This document shows, piece by piece, positions 43,072 to 52,327 of a stretch of DNA of 64,000 nucleotides. The stretch is from Pseudomonas sp. DTU12.3. GTDB taxonomy: Bacteria; Pseudomonadota; Gammaproteobacteria; Pseudomonadales; Pseudomonadaceae. Each line of letters starts with the position of its first letter. Positions within the stretch are counted from its first letter, which is position 1. The DNA lies in the NCBI RefSeq assembly GCF_004124275.1, contig NZ_CP027218.1, positions 4,609,001 to 4,673,000 on the forward strand, written 5' to 3'. Under the pieces are notes generated by a model, which ran no database searches, was not told the origin of the DNA, and saw only the letters and a program-made list of their open reading frames with translations. The position numbers and the translations under genes are program-made.

Positions 43072-43961
43072 TTGTTCAAAACTTCCCTAAGCATTCGGGT
43101 TACACCACTTTGCCAATCCGGCAAGTGTAGAGAAAAATTGTCGCGCAGCTTCTGAGTATTCAAGCGTGAATTCAGTGGGCGACGTGCGGGTGTAGGATAA
43201 GCAGTGGTATCGATCGGATTCACGGCCTGCACGGCAAGCTGTTCGCCATTGGCCTTGGCAAATGCGATCACATGGCTTGCATAGCCGTGCCATGACACCT
43301 CACCGCTGGCTGCCAAGTGATACAACCCCGATAATTCCGGGTGCCGAAAGGCCTGGCGAATGGCCAGCGCGGTAACGTCCGCAATCAGATCTGCACCAGT
43401 TGGTGCACCGATCTGATCGGCGATCACGTTCAAGCTTTCCCGATCCGTGGCAAGACGCAACATAGTCTTGGCGAAGTTGTTACCTCGTGCGCCATAGACC
43501 CAACTCGTGCGAAAGATCAGATGCTTGCAACCCGACGCGGTGATGAGCTGCTCGCCGGCCAGTTTGGTTGCACCGTACTTGTTGACCGGCGCTACGCTAT
43601 CCGTTTCCTGCCAGGGCACCACACCTTGTCCGCTGAAGACATAGTCTGTCGAGTAATGAACCAACCAGGCGCCAAGGGCAGCGCCTTCCTCAGCCAGAAC
43701 CCCGCTCGCCTGAGCATTGACGCGCTCTGCCAACTCGACTTCTGACTCGGCCTTGTCAACGGCAGTGTAAGCCGCTGCGTTGATAATGACATCAGGCTTT
43801 ATCTGGCGGATCGTCGAACGCAGACCATCAAGATTCGACAAGTCGCCACACAATCCATTAACCAAATGGCGATCCAGTGCAATCAGCTCGCCAAGCGGAG
43901 CCAGGGAGCGTTGCAGCTCCCAGCCGACTTGGCCGTTCTTACCCAGCAGGAGGATTTTCAT
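43068..43961 (-). CDS. rmlD: dTDP-4-dehydrorhamnose reductase RmlD
   Basis: A 297-residue SDR that carries out the last step of dTDP-L-rhamnose synthesis. The start MKILLLGKNGQVGWELQRSLAP, the VDKAE motif, VHYSTDYVFSG and YGATKLAGEQ are characteristic, with the catalytic Tyr and Lys intact. It needs the product of RmlC (3,5-epimerase), which is not encoded here. It overlaps both rmlB and rmlA by 4 bases. Confidence 0.95.
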   Translation of the reverse strand: MKILLLGKNGQVGWELQRSLAPLGELIALDRHLVNGLCGDLSNLDGLRSTIRQIKPDVIINAAAYTAVDKAESEVELAERVNAQASGVLAEEGAALGAWLVHYSTDYVFSGQGVVPWQETDSVAPVNKYGATKLAGEQLITASGCKHLIFRTSWVYGARGNNFAKTMLRLATDRESLNVIADQIGAPTGADLIADVTALAIRQAFRHPELSGLYHLAASGEVSWHGYASHVIAFAKANGEQLAVQAVNPIDTTAYPTPARRPLNSRLNTQKLRDNFSLHLPDWQSGVTRMLREVLNK

Positions 43962-45034
43962 GCCTTGTTCGAGCGATCCGCATAATTTTGATCAATCCAC
44001 TGTTGGTAACTGCCGCTCTTCACATGAGCGACCCAATCAGTATTGTTCAAATACCATTCGACGGTCTTGCGGATGCCGGTTTCGAAAGTTTCTTCTGGAG
44101 TCCAGCCCAGCTCGCGCTGAATCTTGCTTGCATCGATCGCGTAGCGCTGGTCGTGACCAGGGCGGTCTTGCACGTAAGTGATAAGGCTTGCGTGCGGACG
44201 ATGTGCGGAGTCTGGACGCAGTTCATCGAGGAGTGCGCAAAGCGTGTTCACAACTTCAATATTCTGCTTTTCGTTATGACCGCCAATGTTGTACGTCTCA
44301 CCAACGACACCTTCGGTGACGACTTTGTACAGTGCACGCGCGTGGTCTTCGACATACAACCAGTCACGAACCTGATTGCCTTTGCCATACACCGGCAGCG
44401 CCTTGCCTTCCAGTGCATTGAGAATGATCAGCGGGATCAATTTCTCAGGGAAGTGGCAAGGGCCGTAGTTGTTCGAGCAGTTGGTGACCAACGTCGGCAG
44501 GCCATAAGTACGGGCCCATGCGCGAACGAGGTGATCGGAGCTGGCCTTGCTGGCCGAATAAGGCGAGCTTGGCTGATAAGGCGTGGTTTCGGTGAAGAGG
44601 TCCTCCGGACCTTCGAGGTCTCCGTAAACTTCGTCAGTCGAAATATGATGGAAGCGGAAGTTGGCTTTACGCGCATCATCCAGTGCAGCCCAATAATGAC
44701 GTGCAGCTTCCAGCAGAGTGTAAGTACCGATGATGTTGGTCTGGATGAACTCGGAAGGACCGGTAATCGAGCGATCGACGTGAGACTCTGCGGCCAAGTG
44801 CATGATGGCATCTGGCTGGTGCTCACGCAGAACACGATCGACCTGATCACGGTCGCAGATATCAACGCGCTCAAACACGTAGCGCGAATCACCGCTAACT
44901 TCAGCCAGCGACTCGAGGTTACCGGCATACGTCAGCTTGTCGACGTTGATCACGGCGTCGGAGGTATTGGAAATGATGTGACGGATGACTGCCGAGCCGA
45001 TGAACCCGGCGCCGCCGGTAACTAGAATTTTCAC
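43958..45034 (-). CDS. rmlB: dTDP-glucose 4,6-dehydratase RmlB
   Basis: A 358-residue extended SDR producing dTDP-4-keto-6-deoxyglucose, the shared intermediate for rhamnose and the 3-amino-3,6-dideoxyhexose. The NAD site is VTGGAGFIGSAV, the substrate-site STDEVYGDL and YSASKASSDHLV are typical, and the RDWLYVEDHA motif follows. A GTG at 45034 is used as start because it opens the canonical KILVTGGAGF; no in-frame ATG lies nearby. It is the first gene of the minus-strand O-antigen run. Confidence 0.95.
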   Translation of the reverse strand: MKILVTGGAGFIGSAVIRHIISNTSDAVINVDKLTYAGNLESLAEVSGDSRYVFERVDICDRDQVDRVLREHQPDAIMHLAAESHVDRSITGPSEFIQTNIIGTYTLLEAARHYWAALDDARKANFRFHHISTDEVYGDLEGPEDLFTETTPYQPSSPYSASKASSDHLVRAWARTYGLPTLVTNCSNNYGPCHFPEKLIPLIILNALEGKALPVYGKGNQVRDWLYVEDHARALYKVVTEGVVGETYNIGGHNEKQNIEVVNTLCALLDELRPDSAHRPHASLITYVQDRPGHDQRYAIDASKIQRELGWTPEETFETGIRKTVEWYLNNTDWVAHVKSGSYQQWIDQNYADRSNKA

Positions 45035-45175
45035 GCGAAACCATACCCTTGAGCTGCGGACAGTGACACCAACGAGCACTGTCTAATCCATGAATGCAGA
45101 AGCCATCAACCGGAGGCTTCCGTCAGAGTCAGTCTGAATCGAAGTGGGAATAGGCCACTATCGAACAAGGGACGC

Positions 45176-45204
45176 ATTTTACAGCTTAATGAATCTTTTA
45201 CTAA
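45176..45204 (-). promoter_or_regulatory. Candidate promoter of the rmlBDA operon
   Basis: Read on the minus strand: TTAGTA, 17 bases, TAAAAT. The -10 is good (five of six) and the -35 weak. It lies about 140 bases upstream of rmlB in the gap behind lapA. Confidence 0.3.
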
Positions 45205-45258
45205 TGGATATAGACAGGCAGAGGCGCAATTTCGACAGACGCCATGCACTTGTCGTTT

Positions 45259-45498
45259 TCAGACAAGACGCTTGCGTGCCGCTCTGGACGAGCGCCCCAG
45301 AAACAGGCTGAGTATAGGGCCGATAAACATACCGACCAGCAATGCCAGCACCACGACCAGAGACACTGGAAGCTCAGGGCCTGCCCAACCCAAAAACAAC
45401 AACGAAACCGATTGCTGGTTTTCAAGCACAAACGCAAGAATCGCCAAAACCAGCAATAGAATAAAAACGCCAAGAAGTATGCGCTTGAGATTACGCAT
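45259..45498 (-). CDS. lapA: LapA-domain (DUF1049) membrane protein
   Basis: A 79-residue protein with two transmembrane helices (ILLGVFILLLVLAILAFVL and VSLVVVLALLVGMFIGPILSLFLG) and a basic tail (RSSRAARKRLV). The NxxSVSLLF motif between the helices (ENQQSVSLLFLGW) matches the LapA family involved in LPS assembly regulation in E. coli. This is unrelated to the adhesin also called LapA in P. fluorescens. Start at 45498 follows GGGAG. It lies 30 bases behind ihfB as in other pseudomonads. Confidence 0.82.
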   Translation of the reverse strand: MRNLKRILLGVFILLLVLAILAFVLENQQSVSLLFLGWAGPELPVSLVVVLALLVGMFIGPILSLFLGRSSRAARKRLV

Positions 45499-45528
45499 GA
45501 GCATCTCCCTGATAGTGAGCAGCGAGGA

Positions 45529-45825
45529 TCAAACGCCCTCCTCCTCTTCCTCGTTTACGCGATCACGCAGTTCTTTGCCCGGCTTGAAATGTGGAACAAA
45601 TTTGCCGTCAAGGCTGACCGACTGGCCGGTTTTCGGATTGCGCCCGACACGCGGAGCGCGATAGTGCAGAGAAAAACTGCCAAACCCACGGATCTCGATA
45701 CGATCACCGGTGGCCAGACATTGAGACATTTGTTCAAGCATGGTCTTGATGGCCAGCTCCACATCCTTGGATGAGAGCAGCCCTTGATGGGTGACAATTC
45801 GTTCGATCAACTCCGACTTCGTCAT
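45529..45825 (-). CDS. ihfB: Integration host factor beta subunit
   Basis: A 98-residue HU/IHF family protein that bends DNA as a heterodimer with IhfA. It has MTKSELIERIVT at the start, EIRGFGSFSLHYR, and the DNA-intercalating GRNPKTGQSV loop. A glutamate-rich C-terminus (EEEEEG) follows. Position between rpsA and the O-antigen locus is conserved in Pseudomonas. Confidence 0.97.
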   Translation of the reverse strand: MTKSELIERIVTHQGLLSSKDVELAIKTMLEQMSQCLATGDRIEIRGFGSFSLHYRAPRVGRNPKTGQSVSLDGKFVPHFKPGKELRDRVNEEEEEGV

Positions 45826-45977
45826 ATTTTTCCCTTCTTTTTCAAGCAGCTAGATCAGCGCTTGAAAGGTTTTAGCACGCCCGGAAGATTTTGAACAGCC
45901 CAGGGATTGACATATCTTCACCAGCGTCAAAACGCCCATTTTCAGAGCATCAGGCACCACACCGACTTACCACGAAC

Positions 45978-46256
45978 TCAACGACACATCACCAGCATGG
46001 TGCGAGTCAGATACCCCGCAGGATTGAAGCCAAATGGATACTCGTCCTCATCCTTCGCGCTGTCGGACCGTGTAATCACCTTATAGCCGGAACCCTTACA
46101 TTCCTTCGCCGCACGCCTTTGGCACTTCTCCCAGCCCGACCCCAATCCCGAACAGTCGATCTCTACACCACTGACACCGCGCACCACATGGGTCTTGGCG
46201 CTGGTGGTACAGCCCGCCAATGTCAGTACCGCAATGAGGACAATAAACTTGTTCAT
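45978..46256 (-). CDS. Predicted small lipoprotein
   Basis: A 92-residue protein with a type II signal peptide; lipobox LAGC lies near residue 15 with Thr-Thr behind. The mature part has further cysteines (DCSGLGSGWEKCQRRAAKEC and a C-terminal LVMCR), so disulfides are likely. The start at 46256 follows AAGGAAG. The gene lies between rpsA and ihfB. I do not know a function for this family. Confidence 0.8.
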   Translation of the reverse strand: MNKFIVLIAVLTLAGCTTSAKTHVVRGVSGVEIDCSGLGSGWEKCQRRAAKECKGSGYKVITRSDSAKDEDEYPFGFNPAGYLTRTMLVMCR

Positions 46257-46426
46257 CCACTTCCTTATGCCAGGCAAAGCCCGACGACTACATACCTGAA
46301 ATCAAGCTTAGTCGCGAATAGGCGATTGATCCGATTAAAGAAACAGACAACCCGGGAAATAGTTTGGTTTCACCAACACCCCTTGATTCAACAAATGCCA
46401 ATCACCGCTCGCCAAATTGCAGGCAC

Positions 46427-46455
46427 AAAAAAGGGCGACCGAAGTCGCCCTTTTT
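46427..46455 (-). terminator. Rho-independent terminator of rpsA
   Basis: A GGGCGAC/GTCGCCC stem flanked by A6 and T5 runs, 17 bases behind the rpsA stop. Confidence 0.9.
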
Positions 46456-46471
46456 AATGATCAAGCAGAAC

Positions 46472-48160
46472 TCAGTTCTGTTTGGCCATTGCTTGACGCA
46501 GCAGTGCAGCCATAGTGGTATCGGCAGCAACGCCTTCCGGAGCATTTTCTTTCAGGCTCTGGATAGCTTCTTTCTCTTCAGCATCGTCTTTCGATTTGAT
46601 CGACAGCTGGATTACGCGGCTCTTACGATCAACGCTGATGATCTTGGCTTCTACTTGCTGGCCTTCTTTCAGAACGTTGCGCGCATCTTCAACGCGGTCA
46701 CGGCTGATTTCGGAGGCTTTCAGAGTCGCTTCGATATCGTCGGCCAGAACGATGATGGCGCCTTTGGCGTCAACTTCTTTCACGGTGCCAGTAACGATTG
46801 CGCCTTTGTCGTTAACCGAGACGTACTCGGAGAACGGATCGCTTTCCAGTTGCTTGATACCCAGGGAGATACGCTCGCGCTCTGGGTCAACCGACAGGAT
46901 AACGGTGTCCAGCTCGTCGCCCTTCTTGAAACGACGAACAGCTTCTTCGCCAACTTCGTTCCAGGAGATGTCGGACAGGTGAACCAGACCGTCGATGCCG
47001 CCGTCCAGACCAATGAAGATACCGAAATCGGTGATCGACTTGATGGTGCCGGAGATTTTATCGCCCTTGTTGAACTGGCCAGAGAAATCTTCCCATGGGT
47101 TAGATTTGCACTGCTTGATGCCGAGGGAGATACGACGACGCTCTTCGTCGATGTCCAGAACCATAACTTCCACTTCGTCGCCGACTTGTACGACTTTCGA
47201 AGGGTGGATGTTCTTGTTGGTCCAGTCCATTTCCGAAACGTGTACCAGACCTTCAACGCCTTCTTCCAGCTCAGCGAAGCAGCCGTAGTCGGTCAGGTTG
47301 GTTACACGAGCGGTAACGCGAGTGCTTTCTGGGTAACGGGCTTTGATAGCAACCCATGGATCTTCGCCCAGCTGCTTCAGGCCCAGGGAAACACGGTTGC
47401 GTTCGCGATCGTATTTCAGAACCTTGACGTCGATTTCGTCACCAACGTTGACGATCTCGGAAGGATGCTTGATGCGCTTCCAGGCCATGTCGGTGATGTG
47501 CAGCAGGCCGTCCACGCCACCCAGATCGACGAATGCGCCGTAATCGGTGAGGTTTTTGACGATACCTTTGACTTGCTGGCCTTCCTGCAGGGATTCCAGC
47601 AGAGCTTCACGCTCGGCGGAGTTCTCGGCTTCCAGGACGCTGCGACGGGAAACGACAACGTTGTTGCGCTTCTGGTCCAGCTTGATGACCTTGAATTCCA
47701 GCTCTTTGCCTTCCAGGTGCGTGGTGTCGCGCACTGGACGGACGTCAACCAGGGAACCTGGCAGGAACGCACGGATGCCGTTAACGTCGACAGTGAAGCC
47801 GCCTTTAACCTTACCGTTGATAACGCCCTTGACCACTTCCTCAGCTGCGAAGGCTGCTTCCAGAACGATCCAGCACTCAGCGCGCTTGGCTTTTTCACGG
47901 GACAGCTTGGTTTCACCGAAACCGTCTTCAACCGAGTCCAGAGCAACGTGAACTTCGTCACCGACATTGATAGTCAGATCGCCAGCGTCGTTGTAGAACT
48001 GCTCAAGCGGGATGAGTGCTTCAGACTTCAGGCCAGCGTGAACGGTTACCCAGCGAGCTTGGTAATCGATATCAACGATAACACCGGTGATGATGGAGCC
48101 TGCCTGAAGGTTCAGGGTTTTTAGGCTTTCTTCAAAGAGTTCCGCAAAGCTTTCGCTCAT
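46472..48160 (-). CDS. rpsA: 30S ribosomal protein S1
   Basis: A 562-residue protein with six S1 RNA-binding repeats. The third to sixth show the typical GAFVDLGGVDGLLH, GCFAELEEGVEGLVH and GIFIGLDGGIDGLVH patterns. Repeats one and two bind the ribosome and the rest bind mRNA. It starts at 48160 after AGGAATT. A 119-base leader separates it from cmk and contains a small stem (CACACC..GGTGTG, 48201-48219) that could be part of leader-based control. Strong codon bias fits a highly expressed gene. Confidence 0.98.
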   Translation of the reverse strand: MSESFAELFEESLKTLNLQAGSIITGVIVDIDYQARWVTVHAGLKSEALIPLEQFYNDAGDLTINVGDEVHVALDSVEDGFGETKLSREKAKRAECWIVLEAAFAAEEVVKGVINGKVKGGFTVDVNGIRAFLPGSLVDVRPVRDTTHLEGKELEFKVIKLDQKRNNVVVSRRSVLEAENSAEREALLESLQEGQQVKGIVKNLTDYGAFVDLGGVDGLLHITDMAWKRIKHPSEIVNVGDEIDVKVLKYDRERNRVSLGLKQLGEDPWVAIKARYPESTRVTARVTNLTDYGCFAELEEGVEGLVHVSEMDWTNKNIHPSKVVQVGDEVEVMVLDIDEERRRISLGIKQCKSNPWEDFSGQFNKGDKISGTIKSITDFGIFIGLDGGIDGLVHLSDISWNEVGEEAVRRFKKGDELDTVILSVDPERERISLGIKQLESDPFSEYVSVNDKGAIVTGTVKEVDAKGAIIVLADDIEATLKASEISRDRVEDARNVLKEGQQVEAKIISVDRKSRVIQLSIKSKDDAEEKEAIQSLKENAPEGVAADTTMAALLRQAMAKQN

Positions 48161-48279
48161 TTTAATTCCTGTAAATGAGGGCGAAGGATACGCCCATCTC
48201 CACACCCCAGACGGTGTGGGTTAGTTTCATATAAAAGAAGCGCTGCAGGACTATGACTGGTCCCCTGTAGCCTTCTTGG

Positions 48280-48969
48280 TCATCCGGCGATATCGCGAAT
48301 GGCGATCTCGCTCATGATGCGTTCAAGCACCTGATCGATGGACAACTCCGTGGAATCCAGCTGTATGGCGTCAGCCGCCGGCTTAAGCGGGGCTACCGCT
48401 CGCTGGGTATCACGCTCATCGCGTGCACGGATCTCATCTAGCAGACTCGACAGACTAACACCCTCGACTTTGCCCTTCAACTGCAAATATCGACGGCGAG
48501 CCCTCTCCTCGGCACTGGCGGTCAGGAAAATCTTCAGCGGCGCATCGGGAAACACCACCGTACCCATGTCGCGACCGTCCGCTACCAGCCCCGGCGCTTC
48601 CTGGAATGCACGCTGGCGTTGCAGCAGCGCCTCGCGCACGGCGGGCAATGCAGCCACTTGCGAAGCACCGGAACCGACGCTTTCGGTACGAATGACGTCG
48701 CTGACTTCATCGCCTTCCAGAATGATCCGCTGCAACTGACCATCGGTCGCTGCAATGAACTGAACATCCAGATGAGCGGCGAGTTTTTTCAATAACTCTT
48801 CATTGGTCAGGTCGACACCATGATTGTGTGCAGCAAACGCCAGCAAACGGTAGAGCGCACCGGAATCCAGCAGGTTCCAGCCCAGACGCTTGGCCAGAAT
48901 CCCGGCTACGGTGCCTTTGCCCGAGCCGCTTGGCCCATCAATGGTGATGACCGGTGCAATGTTCTTCAC
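48280..48969 (-). CDS. cmk: Cytidylate kinase
   Basis: A 229-residue CMP/dCMP kinase. The P-loop is DGPSGSGKGT (residues 10-19), and the NMP-binding DSGALYRLLA and VADGRDMGTVVFP motifs follow; the LID arginines are visible in RARDERDTQR. The GTG at 48969 follows GAGG and overlaps the stop of the tyrA-aroA gene by 4 bases, so the two are coupled. It is part of the conserved serC-to-rpsA supra-operon. Confidence 0.96.
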   Translation of the reverse strand: MKNIAPVITIDGPSGSGKGTVAGILAKRLGWNLLDSGALYRLLAFAAHNHGVDLTNEELLKKLAAHLDVQFIAATDGQLQRIILEGDEVSDVIRTESVGSGASQVAALPAVREALLQRQRAFQEAPGLVADGRDMGTVVFPDAPLKIFLTASAEERARRRYLQLKGKVEGVSLSSLLDEIRARDERDTQRAVAPLKPAADAIQLDSTELSIDQVLERIMSEIAIRDIAG

Positions 48970-51173
48970 GACTGAGCCTCTTGTGCCACACGAATACCGA
49001 CCTGCCCGCACAGCGCGAGGAAGTTCGGGAACGACGTCGCGACGTTGGCGCAATCATGGATGCGGATCGGTGCACTAGCGCGCAACGATGCCACGCTGAA
49101 GGCCATCGCGATGCGGTGATCGCCATGACCATGTACTTCGCCGCCGCCGATCTGGCCGCCGTCGATGATGATGCCGTCCGGGGTCGGCTGGCATTTGACG
49201 CCCAGCGCCAGCAGACCGTCCGCCATCACCTGGATACGATCCGACTCCTTGACCCGCAGCTCTTCGGCGCCGGTCAGCACGGTGCGTCCTTCGGCACAGG
49301 CAGCAGCGACGAACAGCACCGGGAATTCATCGATGGCCAGTGGAACCAACGCCTCGGGAATCTCGATACCTTTGAGTTTAGCTGCTCGTACGCGCAGGTC
49401 AGCCACTGGCTCGCCGCCGACTTCACGCTGGTTTTCCAGGGTGATGTCCGCGCCCATCAGACGCAGGATGTCGATCACGCCAGTACGGGTCGGGTTGATG
49501 CCAACGTGCTCAAGCACCAACTCCGAACCTTCAGCGATCGATGCCGCGACCAGGAAGAACGCCGACGACGAGATGTCGCCCGGTACTTCAATGTGGGTTG
49601 CGGTCAGTTTGCCGCCGGATTCAACTGAAGCCGTAGCGCCTTCAACGCTCACCGGGTAGCCAAAACCGCGCAACATACGCTCAGTGTGGTCGCGAGTCGG
49701 CGCAGGCTCGGTCACGGCGGTCTTGCCTTCAGCGTACAGACCGGCCAGCAGCAGGCAGGACTTCACCTGAGCGCTGGCCATCGGCATGGTGTAAGTCAGG
49801 CCTTTGAGTTTGTGCCCGCCACGAATGATCATCGGCGGACGACCTTCGGCAGCGGTTTCGATCACGGCGCCCATTTCACGCAACGGACTGGCCACGCGAT
49901 TCATCGGACGCTTGGACAGCGACGCATCGCCGGTCAAGGTGCTATCGAAGTTCTGCGCAGCCAGCAGGCCGGACAGCAGACGCATCGAAGTACCGGAGTT
50001 GCCCAGATAGATCGGGCCAGGCGCAGGTTTCAGGCCGTGCAGGCCAACACCATGAATGGTCACGCGGCCGTGGTGCGGGCCTTCGATGACCACGCCCATG
50101 TCGCGGAACGCCTGCAAGGTCGCCAGAGCGTCTTCGCCCTCAAGGAAGCCTTCGACTTCGGTGACGCCTTCGGCCAGCGAACCGAGCATGATCGAACGGT
50201 GGGAAATGGATTTGTCGCCCGGTACGCGAATCCGACCGGACAGGCGGCCACCAGGTTGAGCCAGGAAGATCAGATCGTTGGAATTCATAGCGTCCACATA
50301 GGCCCTGCGGGCCAGGATTTTACTGAAATGCTCGCGGGCAACCCGGGCGCGAGTGAAAACGCCCAACAATTGGTGCCCATCCCCTGCATCGACCGCGTCG
50401 CGCAAGGCGTCGAGGTCGCTGCGAAATGTATCGAGTGTGCGCAGGACAGCCTCGCGGTTGGCGAGGAAGATGTCGTGCCACATCACCGGGTCGCTTCCGG
50501 CGATTCTTGTGAAATCGCGGAAACCGCCCGCAGCGTAACGGAAGATCTCAAGATTTTCATTGCGCTTGGCCAACGAATCGACCAGACCAAAAGCCAACAG
50601 ATGCGGCAGATGACTGGTTGCAGCCAACACTTCATCATGACGCTCGACCTGCATGTGCTCGACGTCAGCGCCCAATTCGCGCCACAGACGATCGACCACC
50701 GCCAACGCGGCCGGATCGGTTTGCTCAAGCGGCGTGAGAATCACTTTGTGACGACGGAACAGTTCAGCATTGGAGGCTTCTACCCCGCTCTGCTCGGAAC
50801 CGGCAATCGGATGGCCCGGCACGAAACGCGGCGGCATAGCGCCGAACGCTGCGGTTGCCGCGCGCACCACGTTGCCTTTGGCGCTGCCGACGTCGGTCAG
50901 AATCGCCTGCCCGAGATCCATGCTCGCCAACCGCGCGAGCACTTTCTCCATGGCCAGGATCGGCACCGCCAGTTGAATCACATCAGCGCCCTGACAGGCA
51001 GCCGCCAAGTCATCCTCACAACGGTCGACGACACCCAACTCGACCGCCAGCTTGCGCGATTGCGGATCGAGATCGACCCCGACCACTTCGCGGCACACAC
51101 CGCTTTCACGCAAGCCTTTGGCAAACGAACCACCGATCAATCCCAGACCGACTACCACAAGGCGCCCGATCAT
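48966..51173 (-). CDS. Fused prephenate dehydrogenase / EPSP synthase (TyrA-AroA)
   Basis: A 735-residue bifunctional enzyme of aromatic amino acid synthesis. Residues about 1-290 are the TyrA domain (VVGLGLIGGSFAKGL, SAKGNVV, PIAGSEQSGVEAS). Residues about 305-735 are AroA, making 5-enolpyruvylshikimate-3-phosphate (PGDKSISHRSIML, LGNSGTSMRLL, AIDEFPVLFVAA, RVKESDR, HGDHRIAM). Gly-96-type region LGNSGT is class I. This fusion is known in Pseudomonas. The ATG at 51173 gives the normal length although its ribosome site is poor; a GTG further upstream inside hisC cannot be excluded. Confidence 0.96.
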   Translation of the reverse strand: MIGRLVVVGLGLIGGSFAKGLRESGVCREVVGVDLDPQSRKLAVELGVVDRCEDDLAAACQGADVIQLAVPILAMEKVLARLASMDLGQAILTDVGSAKGNVVRAATAAFGAMPPRFVPGHPIAGSEQSGVEASNAELFRRHKVILTPLEQTDPAALAVVDRLWRELGADVEHMQVERHDEVLAATSHLPHLLAFGLVDSLAKRNENLEIFRYAAGGFRDFTRIAGSDPVMWHDIFLANREAVLRTLDTFRSDLDALRDAVDAGDGHQLLGVFTRARVAREHFSKILARRAYVDAMNSNDLIFLAQPGGRLSGRIRVPGDKSISHRSIMLGSLAEGVTEVEGFLEGEDALATLQAFRDMGVVIEGPHHGRVTIHGVGLHGLKPAPGPIYLGNSGTSMRLLSGLLAAQNFDSTLTGDASLSKRPMNRVASPLREMGAVIETAAEGRPPMIIRGGHKLKGLTYTMPMASAQVKSCLLLAGLYAEGKTAVTEPAPTRDHTERMLRGFGYPVSVEGATASVESGGKLTATHIEVPGDISSSAFFLVAASIAEGSELVLEHVGINPTRTGVIDILRLMGADITLENQREVGGEPVADLRVRAAKLKGIEIPEALVPLAIDEFPVLFVAAACAEGRTVLTGAEELRVKESDRIQVMADGLLALGVKCQPTPDGIIIDGGQIGGGEVHGHGDHRIAMAFSVASLRASAPIRIHDCANVATSFPNFLALCGQVGIRVAQEAQS

Positions 51174-51201
51174 AGGTGCAGCAGATTGCAGTGCAGTGAC
51201 A

Positions 51202-52314
51202 TCACCCACGAGCCAGAACCTTGCGCAGCGCTTCAAGGAAACGGCTGTTTTCCGCCGGCAGACCGATGGTCACCCGCAGGTGGTTCGGCATGCCGTAATT
51301 GGCCACCGGGCGCACGATCACGCCTTCGCGCAGCAAGCCCTGGAATACCGGAGCCGCAACTTGAGCGAGATCGACGCAGATGAAGTTGCCTTTGGACTCG
51401 ATCCAGCTCAGACCCAGCTCAAGGAAACCGGCTTGCAACTGCTGCATGCCCGACTCGTTGAGCTGACGGCTTTGCGCCAGATACTCCTCGTCTTTCAGCG
51501 CTGCGCAGGCTGCTGCCAACGCGAGGCTGTTGACGTTGAACGGCTGGCGAACGCGGTTCAGCACGTCAGCAACAACCGGAGTCGACAGGCCGTAGCCAAC
51601 GCGCAATGCCGCCAGGCCGTAGGCCTTGGAGAAGGTGCGCGAGACCAGCAGGTTCGGGTAAGCCGCGAGGAAATCCAGACCATCCGGCAGATCGCTGCCT
51701 TCGGCGTATTCGATATACGCCTCGTCCAGCACCACCAGCACGTGCTCGGGAACATCTTGCAGGAACTCGTCCAGCGCTTCGGCGCCGAACCAGGTACCGG
51801 TCGGGTTGTTCGGGTTGGCGATAAACACTACGCGGGTGTTGGCATCGATGGCCGCGAGCATGGCTGGCAGGTCATGCCCCCAATCCTTGGCCGGCACGAC
51901 CTTGGCTTGCGCACCGACCGCCTGAGTAGCAATCGGATACACCGCGAACGCGTGCTCGCTGAAAACCGCATTGAGGCCCGGCGCCAGATAGGCACGCGCG
52001 ACCAGCTCGAGAATGTCGTTGGAACCGTTGCCCAGCGTCACCTGGTTCAGGTCAACGAGGCATTGCTCGGCGAGCAAGGATTTCAGCGCAAAACCATTGC
52101 CATCCGGATAACGGGTCAGCTCGGCCAGCTCTTCACGGATCGCCGCCAAGGCTTTCGGACTGGCGCCCAACGGGTTTTCGTTGCTGGCCAGTTTGACGAT
52201 TTTTGCCGGATCCAGATCCAGCTCACGCGCCAGTTCGTCCACAGGTTTGCCTGGAACGTACGGCGAAAGTTGTTGCACGCCCGGCTGTGCCAGAGCGAGG
52301 AAATTGCCACTCAT
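51202..52314 (-). CDS. hisC: Histidinol-phosphate aminotransferase HisC (second copy type)
   Basis: A 370-residue fold type I PLP aminotransferase. The opening phrase ASNENPLGASPKA, the phosphate cup PNNPTG, DEAYIEY and the lysine in SRTFSKAYGLAALRVGYG are intact. In this supra-operon the enzyme, called HisC2 or HisHb, also has broad aromatic aminotransferase activity on prephenate or phenylpyruvate-type substrates. It sits between pheA and tyrA-aroA, which supports an aromatic role. Confidence 0.93.
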   Translation of the reverse strand: MSGNFLALAQPGVQQLSPYVPGKPVDELARELDLDPAKIVKLASNENPLGASPKALAAIREELAELTRYPDGNGFALKSLLAEQCLVDLNQVTLGNGSNDILELVARAYLAPGLNAVFSEHAFAVYPIATQAVGAQAKVVPAKDWGHDLPAMLAAIDANTRVVFIANPNNPTGTWFGAEALDEFLQDVPEHVLVVLDEAYIEYAEGSDLPDGLDFLAAYPNLLVSRTFSKAYGLAALRVGYGLSTPVVADVLNRVRQPFNVNSLALAAACAALKDEEYLAQSRQLNESGMQQLQAGFLELGLSWIESKGNFICVDLAQVAAPVFQGLLREGVIVRPVANYGMPNHLRVTIGLPAENSRFLEALRKVLARG

Positions 52315-52327
52315 TTGCTACCACCCC

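Noticed and set aside
45035..45258. JUMPstart/ops element before rmlB
   Set aside because: No GGCGGTAG core was found on the operon strand in the gap.
46364..48124. 586-codon open frame opposite rpsA
   Set aside because: Mirror of the repeated S1 motifs; the translation is repetitive in step with the S1 repeats and not a protein family.
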